Shown: positions 32,272-45,042 of the stretch, one piece after another
How the letters are laid out: each line of letters opens with the position of its first letter
Numbering within the stretch: position 1 is the stretch's first letter
Assembly (NCBI GenBank): GCA_025330725.1
Contig: JAIWND010000047.1
Location: 97,426-161,425 of the forward strand
Direction of reading: 5' to 3'
Source: Chlamydoabsidia padenii
Taxonomy: Eukaryota > Mucoromycota > Mucoromycetes > Mucorales > Cunninghamellaceae
Length of the DNA: 64,000 nucleotides
Program-made: the position numbers and the translations under genes
The notes under the pieces: generated by a model
What the model saw: the letters and a program-made list of their open reading frames with translations, nothing else
The model's database searches: none
Told to the model about the DNA's origin: nothing

Positions 32272-34779
32272 ATGTCTTTCCCAATGGCTGGTGGCTCTGG
32301 GGCTGATTGTGGCCCTGTCAATCCCATGGCGGGTCTCATGAAACAATTCCAACAAGATAGATCCTTACAACAGGTAAAACTCCCTCCCCCCCCCCTTTTT
32401 TTTTATATCATACAGACTTGAATTACAATTGTAAACTGATTTTTCTTTTTGATTATCGATTAGGAACGATTCGTTGGAGATCAAAGAGCTGAAAGCTCAA
32501 AGGTAAGGTTGAAATCATGGCATATACTGGACTGAAACTTGACTTTGTGTTGATTCCATAGGCAGGATTCCGGTCTGGTCAAGGCAGTCATCAACAGCCC
32601 ATGGCTGATAGACAGGTAAGACAGATATCAAGTTTTTATTACTCAAGATGACTTACTCTTCTTCTTTCATAGTTTGCTGATGAATTCATGAACGATGCTG
32701 TCACACGAGAACAACATGGTGGAATGTTTGAATTCAACGGACTTGGGCGTGAATTGGAAGCTATTCAACATGGTCCACCTATGCAACATCAACAACATCC
32801 TCCTCCTATGCATGGTGCCGAATGGTCAGGTGATTTTATGAAGCATCATGGGCCTGTAGAAGGTCAATTTGATCATTTTGAAAGTGTATACCAGCAATCT
32901 CACTCTCCAGCACAACAACAACATCAACAAGATCCGACACCTCAACATATGCAGCACCCTCAGTATCATCATCATCAACCATATATTCCTCAACGGTCCA
33001 TGTATCAGAGTCCTATGGTGGGTCAATACTCATCACCCATAACAACCATCAAGGACACCGCTCTTGAAAATGAACAATTCGAACGTGCATTTGATGCTGC
33101 TAATAAAGGTAAGTCTTGACTTTCCCTGGAAAGGGATTACATTGACTAAACTCTCTCTTTCTCTTTGTTGATAGATGCTCAAGTTGAACCTGTCACTCGA
33201 GACGATTGGGCCTCGGAATTCGCGGAAAAGGAAGGCATCACTCAGGATACGACTAATAATGACGATCTTGCTCAAACGGCGGCTATGCTTTTGGACTCTG
33301 TGAATGTCAATGATAATCCGAAATTTAAAAACTCTCAATTTATGAGTTTGATGCAAAAACTCCGGGATCGTGAGGTCCATGTAGAAGATGGCAAGATGGT
33401 GGAATCGTCTGCAAAACAGGGCGGTGATTGGGCATCCGACTTTAAAGATCAAACACAACAACAAGGACAAGGGCAACAATCAAGGGACTGGGTGGATGAT
33501 TTTATTCCCAAGGCAGGGCCTGAACAAAGCGGTAACATGTGGACCCCTGAATTCGCCAGTAAATTGGAACGTGGATGGGCAGAATCTTCTTCTTCTCAAC
33601 AACAAAACTGGGGTGAACAATTCCAACAACAAGACAACAACATGCAAGAATTATTTGGTCGGGGCACAGAAATGGATGATTGGATACAACAATATAATCG
33701 TAACATTGCTCACCTCAAAGATGCCAAGGACGCTGAATGGGACGGAATGCAAAAAGATTGGGACAGATTCAAGGATGAACAAGGCATGGGTTATCGCGCG
33801 GCGGTGAATCCTGACTACGACACATATCACTTTGCCACCACCAATCCTTACCTGATAGATCATGCTGCGATTGATGGTACCCAACATGCTACATTGACAG
33901 ATTCCATCTTGGCTCTGGAAGCAAAGGCGCAATTGGAAACGAACAATGCCGAGGCATGGCAGGCGCTGGGGCTACGACAACAAGAAAACGAACGGGATGC
34001 ATCGGCGATTGCTGCTCTTCGTAAAGCCGTCCAGTTGAACCCGGGTTTATTGGACGGTTGGCTTGCCCTCGCTGTGTCTTACGCTAATGAAAATTGCCGG
34101 TCAGATGCATATGACAGTTTGGAACAATGGATTGCTAATAACCCAACGTATCGAGACTTGGCCGCGACACCCACCAGTCATGTATCGGATTATCTACGAC
34201 ACGAGTATATCACCAATATGTTCCTAGAGGCAGCACGATCGTCGCCTGGTGGTATGGAAATGGACGCGGATGTACAAGTCGGGTTGGGTGTGTTGTTTAA
34301 TGTGTCGGAAGAATACGAAAAGGCCATTGATTGTTTCAAAGCAGCGGTGGCCAGTCGACCTCAAGACTACTTGCTATGGAATAAACTGGGGGCGACGTTG
34401 GCTAATTCAAAGGATACAGCGGGGGCGATTGATGCTTATTTTAATGCATTGGAAATAAACCCGTCGTATGTGCGTGCTAGGTATAACTTGGCCATTAGTT
34501 GTATCAATTTGAATCAACACAAGGAGGCGGCTGAACATTTATTGACTGCTTTGGCATTACAACAACAGGATGGTCATTCCAATGATTCCATGTCGGGTGG
34601 CATGAGTGATAATGTCTGGGATAGTCTTCGTATGGTGATGTACATGTAAGTAGATGATCACAGAAAAAGGTAAAGAACTAACTCTCTTTTATTTAAATAC
34701 TAGGATGAAACGTGAAGATCTGGCTGTACAATGCGATCAAAGAAACTTGGATATCTTTCGATCTGAATTCGATTTTTAA
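32272..34779 (+). CDS. PEX5: Peroxisomal targeting signal 1 receptor PEX5
   Basis: The cycling receptor that brings SKL-tailed enzymes into peroxisomes. Six exons (32272-32373, 32464-32502, 32562-32615, 32673-33108, 33175-34645 and 34704-34779) join in frame to 725 residues. The N-terminus (MAGGSGADCGPVNPM) contains the conserved cysteine that is ubiquitinated for recycling. The middle is Gln/His-rich and bears several WxxxF/Y motifs for PEX13/PEX14 binding (WASEF, WASDF, WVDDF, WTPEF, WGEQF). The C-terminal half holds TPR repeats that bind PTS1, for example AWQALGLRQQENERDASAI, DYLLWNKLGATLANSKDTA and PSYVRARYNLAISCINL. The start codon follows an A-rich leader. The gene follows the dehydrogenase in the same direction after 209 bases. 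Confidence 0.95.
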
Positions 34780-35129
34780 CGACGATTCTCCAATGGATGA
34801 TGATGTGATAACACCTCCTCGGCAAGGATATATCTGGAAACCCCCTTTTGCACCCTGGTGTGTATTTACTCATGAATTCATTAGTTGATATCTAGTCTAG
34901 TTTGTATATTGTAGACATTTATCTATATGATTTAATAAAGGAATACATACAATTTGTTTATAAAATATGGTAATGATTTTGGCAGTCGATTCGACTAAAA
35001 AAAGCCGCTACTTATAATTAGTATTTTGACCATTAGAAACCCTCCGCTTTTTTTTTTTTTTTTTTTTTTTTCTCTCTCCTTCAAATCCGGTTTACAATAA
35101 CAGCAATCTACTCTTTAACCCCGGTTAAC
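34780..35129. other. Spacer between PEX5 and piggyBac remains
   Basis: Holds a probable PEX5 polyadenylation region (aataaa at about 34935), a 13 bp palindrome AGTCGATTCGACT at 34984-34996 and a T25 run at about 35050. A closely similar palindrome core (GTCGATTCGAC) occurs at 37250-37260, so both may belong to the piggyBac element's ends. Confidence 0.4.
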
Positions 35130-36982
35130 TTGTGTGTCGACTCACCAGTCTCTGTGTTGGTACGGTTCCTTAGACGAACGGACTTGCTCATCTTTGTCGA
35201 CGACGTGGACATTAACACCCCTGCCTGTAGCTTTGACGGCAAGATTGTTGAAATCTATGAACAATCCAACCGCCAAATGTGCAAGGTGATTTTCGATCGA
35301 TTGCCTGACAGATCCTTTGATCTTGGTCTTGGTTGTTGTAAATACAGAGGTGCTAGAGGCCGGCAACAACAACAACGCACGGTAGACATCGACGCCGACT
35401 CTGTGGACAATCCTGACTATTTGGAAGACGCCATTCAGGAAGATGATGATCTCGAAAGTGTCAAAGAAACCGTGGATCTTGGATGGGAAGAAACGACTAT
35501 CAATGTGGAATCTCGTCTGGCGAATCAAGAGGAGGCATACAACTGTATCAATCCAACCATCCGACTTGCTAGAGCTACTTATGCCTCTCCTTGCCAGTAC
35601 TTCTTGCACTTCCTTCCGGTGGAACACCTCCAAACAGTAGTTATTCCCGCCATCAATGATCATGCGTCTTCTCAGGTCTCAACCTGAGAACCCTTGGACT
35701 GGCCTGAGTATCTTACGTGGATCATGTTGCTGGTCATTATGACGACCGTTAATTGTAATGATCGGCACCTCGGTAATATACCTTACCGCCTCAACGTCAA
35801 CTTTGGTGACTATATGTCAATGGCGCGCTTTGATGCAATCAGAAAGTGGCATGTTTTTGTCGTCCCTGACAATGATCTGTAAGTAAAAATAAACTAATCA
35901 ATATCTGGAAACTGACTTGAACTTTTTCATGTGATTAGGTTCAAGTTGGATCCTTTGTATCAGGTACGATCATTCTTCAACGGGCTGAACAACCATCTGG
36001 AAACGACAATCATCCCTGGCCGGTACATGTGCGTCGACGAATCTATGAATCAATGGCTCGGTCAGGGTATGCCAAACCTCAAAAAGGTACCTAGAAAACC
36101 TCACCCAATCGGACAGGAATACAAGTGTATCGCTGATAATGTTACGTCAATTATCATGCGTCTTGACATTGTTGGTGATCCTTTGGCTCCGCGTCGGGTA
36201 CCTGCTGGTCAAGATCGCACCATTATGGCCACGGTCAAACGCCTAGTGGATCTATGGAAGTACTCCGGAAGAACAATTATTGGCGACTCTTGGTTTGGCT
36301 CTCCGGAAATGGCAAGGAAATTGGGCTGCATTCAATAATGCAGGTGGCAAAGCGGGCATACTAGCCTCGGGGTATGTCTGCTGTGGATGTCATTCAGTCT
36401 CTTGGCCCCGAAAATGGTGACGTCAAGTGTATGAAGTCGACCGCTCTCGGGGAGCATCTGTTTGTGGTCACATACCGTGATTTGAAAGCGAAGGCGTTAG
36501 GTGTCAACATGCAGCACCCGGCAGCACACGGAGATTCAAGGATCCAAACACAGGAGTGGTCGTGGAAGTGGTCCGTCCCGTGGTCTTTAACGACTACGAA
36601 ACCAATAAAAGTAAGGGAAAAAAAAAAAAGAAGTGGGATGTGATGGAGTGGGTGGGGTGATGATTTATTTTTATTTTTATGACTAGGCTCCGTTGACATC
36701 TCGAATAACCGCCGTGACAACATGATCGGGTTTCACGACGTGTTGAAAACACAGCGCTGGGAACTTGGGTGCTTTGTCTTCTTCCTCAAGATAGTTTTTT
36801 CTGCCTTCAAACATTTTCGTGATGAAGGTGAAGACGTGTTGCATACCACATTCCGTTGGAGGTTGGTGGAAGGCCTGGATGTCCATATCAATGGTATTAG
36901 AGGTGGTAATACCGGCAACACCATGGGCACAAGGGAGGGCCTGGACGTAGAACGCTCGGCAAATAGACTAGATAATATTTAG
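35130..36982 (+). pseudogene. piggyBac-type transposase, decayed
   Basis: Plus-strand segments in order match the DDE_Tnp_1_7 (piggyBac) transposase: an acidic N-terminal part (35130-35687), WPEYLTWIMLLVIMTTV then GDYMSMARFDAIRKWH (about 35700-35850), PLYQVRSFFNGLNNHL, YMCVDESMNQWLGQGMP (first catalytic Asp, about 36030), GQEYKCIADNVTSIIMRLD and TIIGDSWFGSPEMARKLG (second Asp, about 36275). A late VDISNNRRDNMIGFHDVLKT-like block follows near 36690-36750. Stop codons and frame changes separate the blocks (for example the stop at 35685); one gap near 35881-35938 has splice-like ends but others do not. The C-terminal cysteine-rich domain is not recognisable. Confidence 0.75.
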
Positions 36983-37323
36983 TTAGTAGATCTTTACTTT
37001 TTATCTTTATTCTTAATTTAAATAAACTCTTTGAACATCTTTTATGACCGTTCCAACATGCGACCCTTTCCGATCGCTCTCAAATAAGGAAATACTATCG
37101 TAGATTTAGACATCTAAATTTCATTGTAACCACTCCATACCCACTTCATCATTTATTTACACCCTAAAGAGTCGTCTAGTTTGTTTAAAAGATTTTTATT
37201 CATTGTGGGTTTTATATATATACATACATTCAAAGGTACAGCCTTTTCCGGTCGATTCGACCAATAACCACTTGTTAATTAATTAGTGTGGGGACTATAT
37301 ACAATACTAACATCTAATACTGG
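36983..37323. other. Spacer between piggyBac remains and EME1
   Basis: AT-rich, with TTAA sites (about 37274) and the palindromic GTCGATTCGAC at 37250-37260. No gene. Confidence 0.4.
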
Positions 37324-37701
37324 TCAAGTGATGATATTGTTGGGGTTATCAGACATAAAGATGGTATGAATCTTTTTCGACATGAATTTGTTAATAGTGC
37401 GATCCCTACTTGATAAAACACTTCGTTCGACCTAACAAAAAGAACAAGATAAATAAAAGGGTTATACTATTTGCATTTTACCTCTAAATCAGCCAACAAG
37501 TTATCCCGAGTGCTTGGATCCATGTGGGTATATTTTTGGTAAAGAGCCATGGCGTTAGGATAGTTTTGGGTCACACTTTTCGCCACCGCCGGAGTACAGT
37601 GCTGGATTTCTTGTAACATCTTGGACCATACATCATCCGCATCCGTGCCTGATTTTATAGTCGCCGCTTGTCCTTTGAATAACCCGGCTGTATTGATAGT
37701 A

Positions 37702-37733
<32 letters not shown>

Positions 37734-39539
37734 AAGAAGAAGTTGGTAAGGATTTTTTTGATTTTTTTGATTTTTTTTTTTTACTTACTGGTAAGTACCC
37801 CTTGCTAAATCCGTAGTCAAACAAACCAACCAATCTATAGAATCTTCTTCATTGACAGTTTGGATGAGCATGACGTTCTTGATGACTTGAAGAAAAGTCA
37901 ATGCATCTTCGATTTGATCCCGACTCGGTCCATGTTCCAACAAAGCCATATCTTGTTGTTTCCGTCTTTTTGATCTACCTTCACCATTGTTATCGCTAGC
38001 AGAGGAGTCCGTCATATTTCCTAGCACGGTGGATGTGAATTGACGCCGCATCCAGTTCATCTTCTTCTTGTAAAACCCTTCTAATCCTTCAATCATTAAA
38101 AAAAGTTGCTTGTCCGTCTGTTGTTGTATACCGTCGATCCATGTCTCGATTCGATCCTCGTGAATCAGGTGGATGAATGCCTCGGCTGTCATGAATACCA
38201 GTGCGGATGGTTCTTGCTTGAGTTTGGTGGCACCATTGGCAAATGGAACGAATTGTTGTTCGTGTTCGTCCCATTCCGCCCGACACTCCATTTGCCATGT
38301 CAACGTATAGGATGCTGTGTTGGTGTTGGTGATGACCCGACTGCCTTTTTCGTTGAGGACGGTACGCAAGAGTATACCGTGCTCGCTTTGCATGAATGCC
38401 ACATCTTTTACCACCACCGTCATTTCCTTGATGAGTTCACTTCTATCTTTGCGTAGTCGATTCACTTGTTGTAGTTGCTTGGCTTGTTCCTTGAGTCGTA
38501 ATGTTTCCGCCTTGGCTTGTTCTTTTTGTAAGAGGGCGAGTGCGCGGGCTTGTTTCTTTGCTTCTTGGTCTACTTTTCTCTGTGTCGCTTTGGCCGCCTA
38601 AAGGGGGAAGGGGGTGAGTGTGTGTGTGTGTTATGATTGATCCTATTATGTAATACCTTTTTTGATCCCTGCAACGTGTCATTAGCCAGTGAAGAGGAAG
38701 GGGAGGAGGAGGTCACGTTTTCCCATTCCTTGAGTTGTTCAGAGGATAAGAGTAAACTATTGGTGGTGTCAACTTGTTTGCCCTTTTTCGACATTAGTCC
38801 TTGACTTAATTGAGATAATAGATCGGCAGTGGAAGGTAAAGAATCCATAGAGTCGTCATCGTCGCTAATGACAAGTGCATCTGTGTTTGTTGAAACACTG
38901 TCGTAGGATAGTCCTCTAGATGGTGGTGGTGATGATACAAGTGGATCTTTGTTGGACAATGGGTCGGTATCAAAGAATAAAGTCGCAGAGGAGGGTGAAA
39001 AGGGCGAGTCTATATCGTATGGTGATGCATTCCAGCTGGTAAAATGATCGTGATCGTGACGTGGTGGTGAGGGTGATAATAAAATATGGATAGGTGATGA
39101 TGATCTTGGTTCGTCGTTCACAGGCGATCGGAATCGAGGAGGACTAGTAAACTAAAGGTCAAAACACAGGATCACTGACTGACACACTTTTGTATTACCT
39201 TTCCAGCCATGATTCAGCATCGAAAGGTGAGAGAGAGTTCTTTTGTTTGGGTGATTCACCGGCTTCATTAGTGTCGTTCACGCCATTGTCGTCGTCATCA
39301 GAGTCGAGCAAGATGAAATTATTTGACGATTGTCCACAAAAAGAACCTTGAGGATCCTATAGGCATCAATCAAAAAAAGAAAGGGATTCAAATAAAAGAA
39401 GCATCCAATAATAATAATGGTCTTTAGTTTGAAATTAAGATTTGAATAACGGGCCCATTGAATAATTAATTACCTTGCCATTCTGTGCGGTCATTGTCGA
39501 TTCCAAGCCAGCCGGCGTGTCGTCTCTACTGTTGTGCAT
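37324..39539 (-). CDS. EME1: EME1-like partner of the Mus81 crossover-junction endonuclease
   Basis: The non-catalytic ERCC4-type subunit that pairs with Mus81 to cut branched DNA in the nucleus. Six exons (39539-39474, 39356-39199, 39143-38657, 38595-37799, 37701-37482 and 37431-37324) join in frame to 611 residues. The N-terminal third is Ser/Pro-rich and acidic (NFILLDSDDDDNGV, ALVISDDDDSMDSLPSTADL), followed by a charged coiled coil (KATQRKVDQEAKKQARALAL). The degenerate nuclease-like domain has LVFMTAEAFIHLIHEDRIETW and QLFLMIEGLEGFYKKKMNW; the helix-hairpin-helix tail has ADDVWSKMLQEIQHCTPAVA and DPSTRDNLLADLEVERS. The GDRK-type metal motif of Mus81 is absent, as expected of EME1. The fourth intron contains a TA microsatellite. 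Confidence 0.85.
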
Positions 39540-39660
39540 GCCTTTTTTTTTCAATACGAGATCCAAACAAGAAGATGGTTGATAATTTCTTTTTTGTAGG
39601 GAAGCCGGAGCTTCAATTTGACTTTATTAGTGTTATGTGAACAAGTGTTCAAATCAGATA

Positions 39661-40475
39661 TCTGGACCTCCCAAGTTTGCTCAAGTCTACTTCTATGATG
39701 CTCAAGAACAGCTACAACACCGAACTTCTTTGAAAGTCATTTACAACCGACGACTATTGCAGTTCTTCAGCAAATCATAACTGAACACAACCCATATGCT
39801 ATGGAAATCTTATCTGCATACCAACATTATGGATCCAAGCCGATATCGAATCTAATGGTGCGTATCAGAAGTGGACGACAATTGGGGAGACGGTACAATG
39901 CTCAGACATATCCAGAAGTGGCGGCTCTGGTAAACGAAATCTCAACTGATGGCACATTCTCCGAACACGACATCATCATCCACGAACGATCCTCTGGTCT
40001 ACGGCGAATAAACTCTCTGCATTCCTCCTACATGGCACTCCATTATACTTTGATGTTTTCATTTAGTAAAGATGGATGGTCTCCGAAAATGCAATCTATT
40101 GGGTCTACCAACGAAATCTCTATCCGGGGTTACTGTGCCTATATGCTGATGATACGCGACGATTACTATATTCACCATTATGATCGACTCTTCCAGCAGT
40201 ATGTTGTTGAAAATTATGTACGAATTGAAGCCCATCGTCTAAATTATTTTGCACTCAACCGGAAACAATTTCGATCTGAACTATATAGCGGGTTTGGTGA
40301 TGATGCTAATCCTCGGCAAATTGGGCGATCTATCATACTTCCGGCGTCATTCCACGATGGTCCTCGATTTATGCCGGAAAAGCTTCAATACTGTCTAGCT
40401 ATCATTCGACAAAAGGGAAGACCATCACTCTTCATCACTGTCACTTGCAATCCAAAGTGTGTACGACCGCCCTGA
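39661..40475 (+). pseudogene. Helitron helicase-like N-terminal fragment
   Basis: An open frame of 224 residues from 39801 encodes the Helitron_like_N domain: MRIRSGR-type start, a block with RLFQQYVVENYVRIEAHRLN, GRSIILPASFHDGPRFMPEK and SLFITVTCNPKCVRPP. The same-strand DNA before it (from about 39661) seems to be older coding sequence with stops. No Rep tyrosine motif or PIF1 helicase follows: the frame ends at 40475 and an LTR copy starts at 40500. It is therefore a truncated rolling-circle transposon remnant next to the EME1 promoter. Confidence 0.8.
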
Positions 40476-40499
40476 TATCAGCTCTCCTGTCTTCCAGCT

Positions 40500-40735
40500 T
40501 GAAGTATGTGGGGTAGGGAAACACAAAAAAAAACGAGAACTGTTATTACCCTTTATTTTTATGTTATTTAAAAGATGAATAATAAAGTGAATCGAAGATA
40601 ATAGAAGAGACAAACTACTGCTGCTCATATAGGCGTTGATAAATTTCTAACTCGCTAATACGGCACCAATGGAAAGATGAATAGATCTCATAGATCTGAC
40701 TGCTGTTCGTCTACGTCGAAGGAAAACTTTTTACA
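40500..40735 (+). repeat. Truncated LTR, family B
   Basis: Begins TGAAGTATGTGGGGTAGGG and follows the sequence of the LTRs at 63008 and 63387 (and the reverse complement of 50053-50561) for about 235 bases, with several substitutions, up to ggaaaactttttacag. The rest of the 509 bp unit is missing. Confidence 0.8.
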
Positions 40736-40946
40736 GTAGGTTATGAGAATAACGTTATAAAATTATAAAACATGAAATGTTAAGTGTGAAATATTGTTAT
40801 TAGAATAACGATATTGTGTTTTGGAGATCTGGGTTTGAAACTTACTACCCCTGATTTTTTTTTTACTTGGGGTAATTTTTGACCCTGAAAAGGTGTCAAA
40901 AAAGGGTCTGATATTTATTTACTTCAAACTGGTTTAAAAAAAGAGG

Positions 40947-42466
40947 TTACACTTTTCTGCTATCGATTTCTTTTATGTGTTTCACCATTGCCCGTTTAAT
41001 TTCGGAGTCTGTTTCGGTGTTCATTGGAAGAACTTCGATCATTCGCTTCAGTTTTTTGCGAACTTCGGCCACAGGCATTGTCTTATTGACAAATTGCACC
41101 TCTTCTTCTTCGTCTTTTTCGTCAGCTTCGGTGCTCGCTTCATCAATAGCATCATCAAAGCAGTAGTTGATGTCTTCCGATGTGATGAAGCCGGAACCAT
41201 AAATTGTCTCCAAAGAGCCGTCAATGGTTTCTTCAACTTCTTCTTCGTCGTCGCTTTCTTCTAAATTACCTTCTTCAGCAGTGATGGCAACTTGATCTTG
41301 GAAATGATGATGATTAAGGAGGGTGGTATGTTTGAAGCAATTTTGAATGGTACTGTTGGTGATTTCGAATTTCAAGATCGCATTTGTCCATGTCATAGCC
41401 GTAAGAATATCCACCTTAAAAAGGTTGTTTCGTTGGTGGCGCATAAACTTGTTTGCTGCATCTTTATACTGTCTTGAACGATATCTTTTTTTAAAGGTGG
41501 CAATGATACCAGCGTCAAGAGGTTGCAGTTTCGATGTGGTGTTTGGCTGGAATTTAATAATATGTAAATTTTCCAAATTAGAGAGCTGATTATGGAATGA
41601 AGCATTGTCCAGAAGTAAAACACACTTTTTGCCCTGATGTTTGGCACCAGCTGCCCGATCGATTATTTTGATCACTTGATTGAGTATGTCACTTGTCATC
41701 CATCCTTCTGTATTGTTGAAATATCGAAAACCAGAAGCCTTACCGGCGAAGCATCTTGGGCTCTTATGCTTATCAATGTAAATGGGATCGATGCGATGGG
41801 ACCCATCACCATTAACTACAATATCAACAGTAATACGGCTTTTATCAAGTTTTTCACCTTGAGCTTTTACACCTGATTGCACAATAGTTGTCCTGGGAGC
41901 AGCGCTGTAGAACAAAGCGGTTTCATCGAAGTTGTAAATCCGCTCGAAAGGATATTCACATAGCTGGGCTTGAATTTCCTTGACTTGTGATTGCATGGTC
42001 TCGTCATTCAGTCTAGGGGCGCTACCTGATTCACCATGAGCAGTGGATACCTTGAGTCAGTGCCTTCCCATAAAGCCATAAATCCAACCAAGAGAAAAAT
42101 CATGCGGCGGAGTTAATTTTTGTTTCTTGCATAAATCTTTTGCCTGATCGATCAAAAATTGATAATTGATGGCAATGTTATCATTTTGACAAACCAATAC
42201 ATGAGCATAAAGATGCTCCTCTACCATTTTTGTTGCGGCATCCACTGTGCGAGGTCGCTTTGAGTCCTTTTGGGTAGCTGGACGATTTTCCACATCATGG
42301 CGTCTTTTCAACATAGTAGCAATGCTTGGTTGAGAAATGACATGGTCCAAATTTAACTCTTTGGCAAACCAGATACCTAGATCCTTTTGGGTCATGCTTT
42401 TACATTCATCATTTGTTTTGTAAAGCTTCAGTAGTTGTTCGTTGGTGGGGCGAAAACGTTTGGCAG
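40947..42466 (-). pseudogene. pogo/Tigger-like transposase with a single stop codon
   Basis: One reading frame from about 42466 to 40947 encodes, in order, an N-terminal helix-turn-helix (RPTNEQLLKLYKTNDE, QKDLGIWFAKELN), a CENP-B-type second DNA-binding domain ending in FSLGWIYGFMGRH, and a complete DDE_1 core: YNFDETALFY, CVLLLDNASFH and TTSKLQPLDAGII (three aspartates), with an acidic C-terminus. A single TGA at 42057-42059 interrupts the frame after FMGRH; the frame resumes at once with LKVSTAHGESGSAP, which is the expected continuation. So it is a nearly intact enzyme with one nonsense change. No ATG opens the N-terminal part; the first is at 42395. Identical 14-base direct repeats (agaataacgatatt, 40802-40815 and 42602-42615) flank it. 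Confidence 0.9.
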
Positions 42467-42910
42467 GAGTTTGAGATATTTTATTATTATTATTGAATTA
42501 AAAGAGAAGGGATAATGTTTTTCTAATCAAATAACAGTAGCATTTAACTATAAAAAGGAAGGTTCCAGAAGTCGGGGCAAGAGCAGTCTGTATTCAAACC
42601 CAGAATAACGATATTTATGACAATAGTGATACAAATTGCCATTCCCGTACTACATAATTAACTAGAAATGTTATATATACAAAAGGACTAATACATGGGT
42701 TCTACAAATAGGAGAGATATTTATCTGGGGTGAGAGAGAGTGTATTGAGCTAGGGAAGATTATGTTTTCTTTCTTTTTCTTCTTTGTTTTATTAACTAGG
42801 GTTTGTATATAGTTGGGGTTCATTTGATGACATTTGAATGATATAGATGGCCAGTCTATTTATCCGAATCATCAGTAAATGTTAATTCATGCAAACATGT
42901 CAAGTGGGAC

Positions 42911-43662
42911 TTGAAAATTTTGAGACCGCTTTCTCTCTTTTACTCTACTACCCATTATTTCATGATACAACAGGTGGCTGAAATAGCTCGACAATTCAAA
43001 ACGACTAGAAAAAAAGTTTATGCGATTCTCAAGATCCATGAATCCAAAATGGCGAGATCGTGCGGAAGGAAGGGTCCGGACGCCGCCCAAAACTTTCTGA
43101 ATGTTATACATACCAGGTATCTTGTTGTGCGCAAAGTTGAAGCGGATAGAAAAACAAAACACAAATGAAATTGTGCGTGAATCGGGCCTTGGCCTGAGTG
43201 AGCGGACATTTCGGCGCATCTTGCATAAAGAAGACTATCACTCGAGAATTTGCAAGAAGAAGCCTCACCTGAGTACTTCTCACATCGCTCGACGACTTGC
43301 TTGGGCAAAAAAGCACCTTGAAGCACTGGAGAAAGGTGATATTTACCGACGAATCCAGCCCCGAAAAGGGGAGGAGTAGCAGGGTGCAACTATGCTGGCG
43401 AAAATCAGACGAGGCAAACCTCAAGGAGTGTACGACAGGTACCTTAAAGGGGAACAGAATGTCAAGAATGGTTTTGGGCGGTATGGCTTACAATAGGAAG
43501 ACGGAACTTGCCTCTTTCGAGAAGAATGGGAACAAGAGCCGGTGTTCTGCCAAGGATCTCGTAAAGGTGACAGCACTTGATGGTGACTGCACTTCTTTTG
43601 CCCACCACTCCATCACATACCGTTTGTTTTCTTTTCTTTTTGGCTGGAATAAACTTCAGTAG
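42911..43662 (+). pseudogene. Decayed Tc1/mariner-type transposase
   Basis: Plus-strand fragments in three frames: EIARQFKTTRKKVYAILKIH (helix-turn-helix, about 42980), ESGLGLSERTFRRILHKEDY followed by ARRLAWAKKHL (43180-43320), WRKVIFTDESS (first catalytic Asp, about 43330) and GNRMSRMVLGGMAYNRKTEL (about 43455). These are the consecutive landmarks of a Tc1-like enzyme; frame changes and a shortened segment after TDESS mark it as dead. The C-terminal DDE residues are not recognisable. Confidence 0.75.
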
Positions 43663-43959
43663 TATATCTATTGAATGAATCTATTTTTACTAACTTGGGA
43701 CTTGTATTTGTCAAATTATAAGCATTTCAGTACATGTTCCCAAAATAAGAAAAAGGTCGGAATTTGAAAGTGTATGCTAGTTTTTATCCCCCATTGTATA
43801 TAAAACCCCTATTCTACACTAATAAGTCTTCGCCAGTCATATATAAACATCTTTTATTTATCACTAAACTATACTATCAACTATACTATAATATCTAACT
43901 AGTCCGATAACACAAAGTCGACATCATACAAAAAAAACACCCCCGGAATGTTCCTGTTG

Positions 43960-45042
43960 TTGTTGGTTGATGACATGGTTCCTGACAGTGGTAACTGCTC
44001 CATCCCGGTTAATCCTTGGGTCTATCTATTTTGCCGGTGGATGGTTTTGGAGACATGCTTGGTATAATAGACGAAATGGGTTGACACCTTGTTCACTGAA
44101 TTGACCTTGCGAGCCTTCACCCGATGATAAAGACACCATATTCTTGAGTTTGAGAGTGACCTATAACAGAGGTGCATCAAAATCATTACTTTGTCTTTTC
44201 ACCTTTATCATCTTCACAATCTTTTTTTTCATGTTACTTACTAGTGGAAGGTTTGTTTATTTGATGAAGAGCCAATTTCAAAGTCCCGCCATGAATTTTG
44301 CATAAGCACTGGTGAGCGTTCCACAAAAAAAAGTTATCAGTTAGTAGTTCCAACGATCGTTCATTATTTTGATACTTTGCATGCAGTAAGATGTTGTTCC
44401 TTGGTCGAGTTTCGATGGACGACAAGGTTGTACATGTCGAGAAATGTCTTGATGGTAGATCGTTTCCTCGATTATTGTTGTAATCTACTACACAACATCG
44501 ACAAGTTCAAAACCGGCTGTAAATGATGTTTCTATTTACCTTTTGCCAGTCGTTTCAGAGTTGTTTAAACCAGTATACGACAAGTTTCTTCCTTCACATA
44601 ATCCACAAGTTCTTCAGAGGTTTTCGGAAATGCATTCACAGTGTGCATGTATAAAGTGATGCTGTCATTGAGTGGGACCAGATGACATGGTTCAACCAAA
44701 GTTGGCAATTGAGTGATGTTGCTGGTAAATGAGACGATTAGTGTGCTATGTATATGAGTAAAACATTGTGTTTGTCAACTTACGCATATTGGTCACCCAC
44801 AGGTCGCTGAGGAGTAAGAGCTTCAAAAATATCATAAGCTTCCTCTTCAGATTCGCCACCAATAAGGTGTTGGGAGGGTGTAGGAGTTTGTGATCAAGGG
44901 CGCCAGGAAGTCTATGAATTGCGTTATGTTTTAATTCTTGGGATTATCTAAAGTAAACTAGAATTGTAGATGAGTAACGAAAAAAACAAATTGTTTATAC
45001 TTGCCTAGTCTTTTTACTTTTTTTTACCTTTTCTTTCGGCAT
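43960..45042 (-). pseudogene. Possible decayed multi-exon gene, unknown family
   Basis: On the minus strand several segments read like protein and are bordered by splice-like signals. They are an ATG exon MPKEK (45042-45028); SQHLIGGESEEEAYDIFEAL (about 44870); ITQLPTLVEPCHLVPLNDSI then VNAFPKTSEELVDYVKEETC (about 44720-44600); LELLTDNFFLWNAHQCLCKI (about 44330); and a last segment LKLKNMVSLSSGEGSQGQFS (about 44140). They do not join into one clean frame: a stop precedes the second segment and another follows ETCRILV. It may be a dead gene or a real one with exons I misplace. I recognise no family. Confidence 0.3.
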
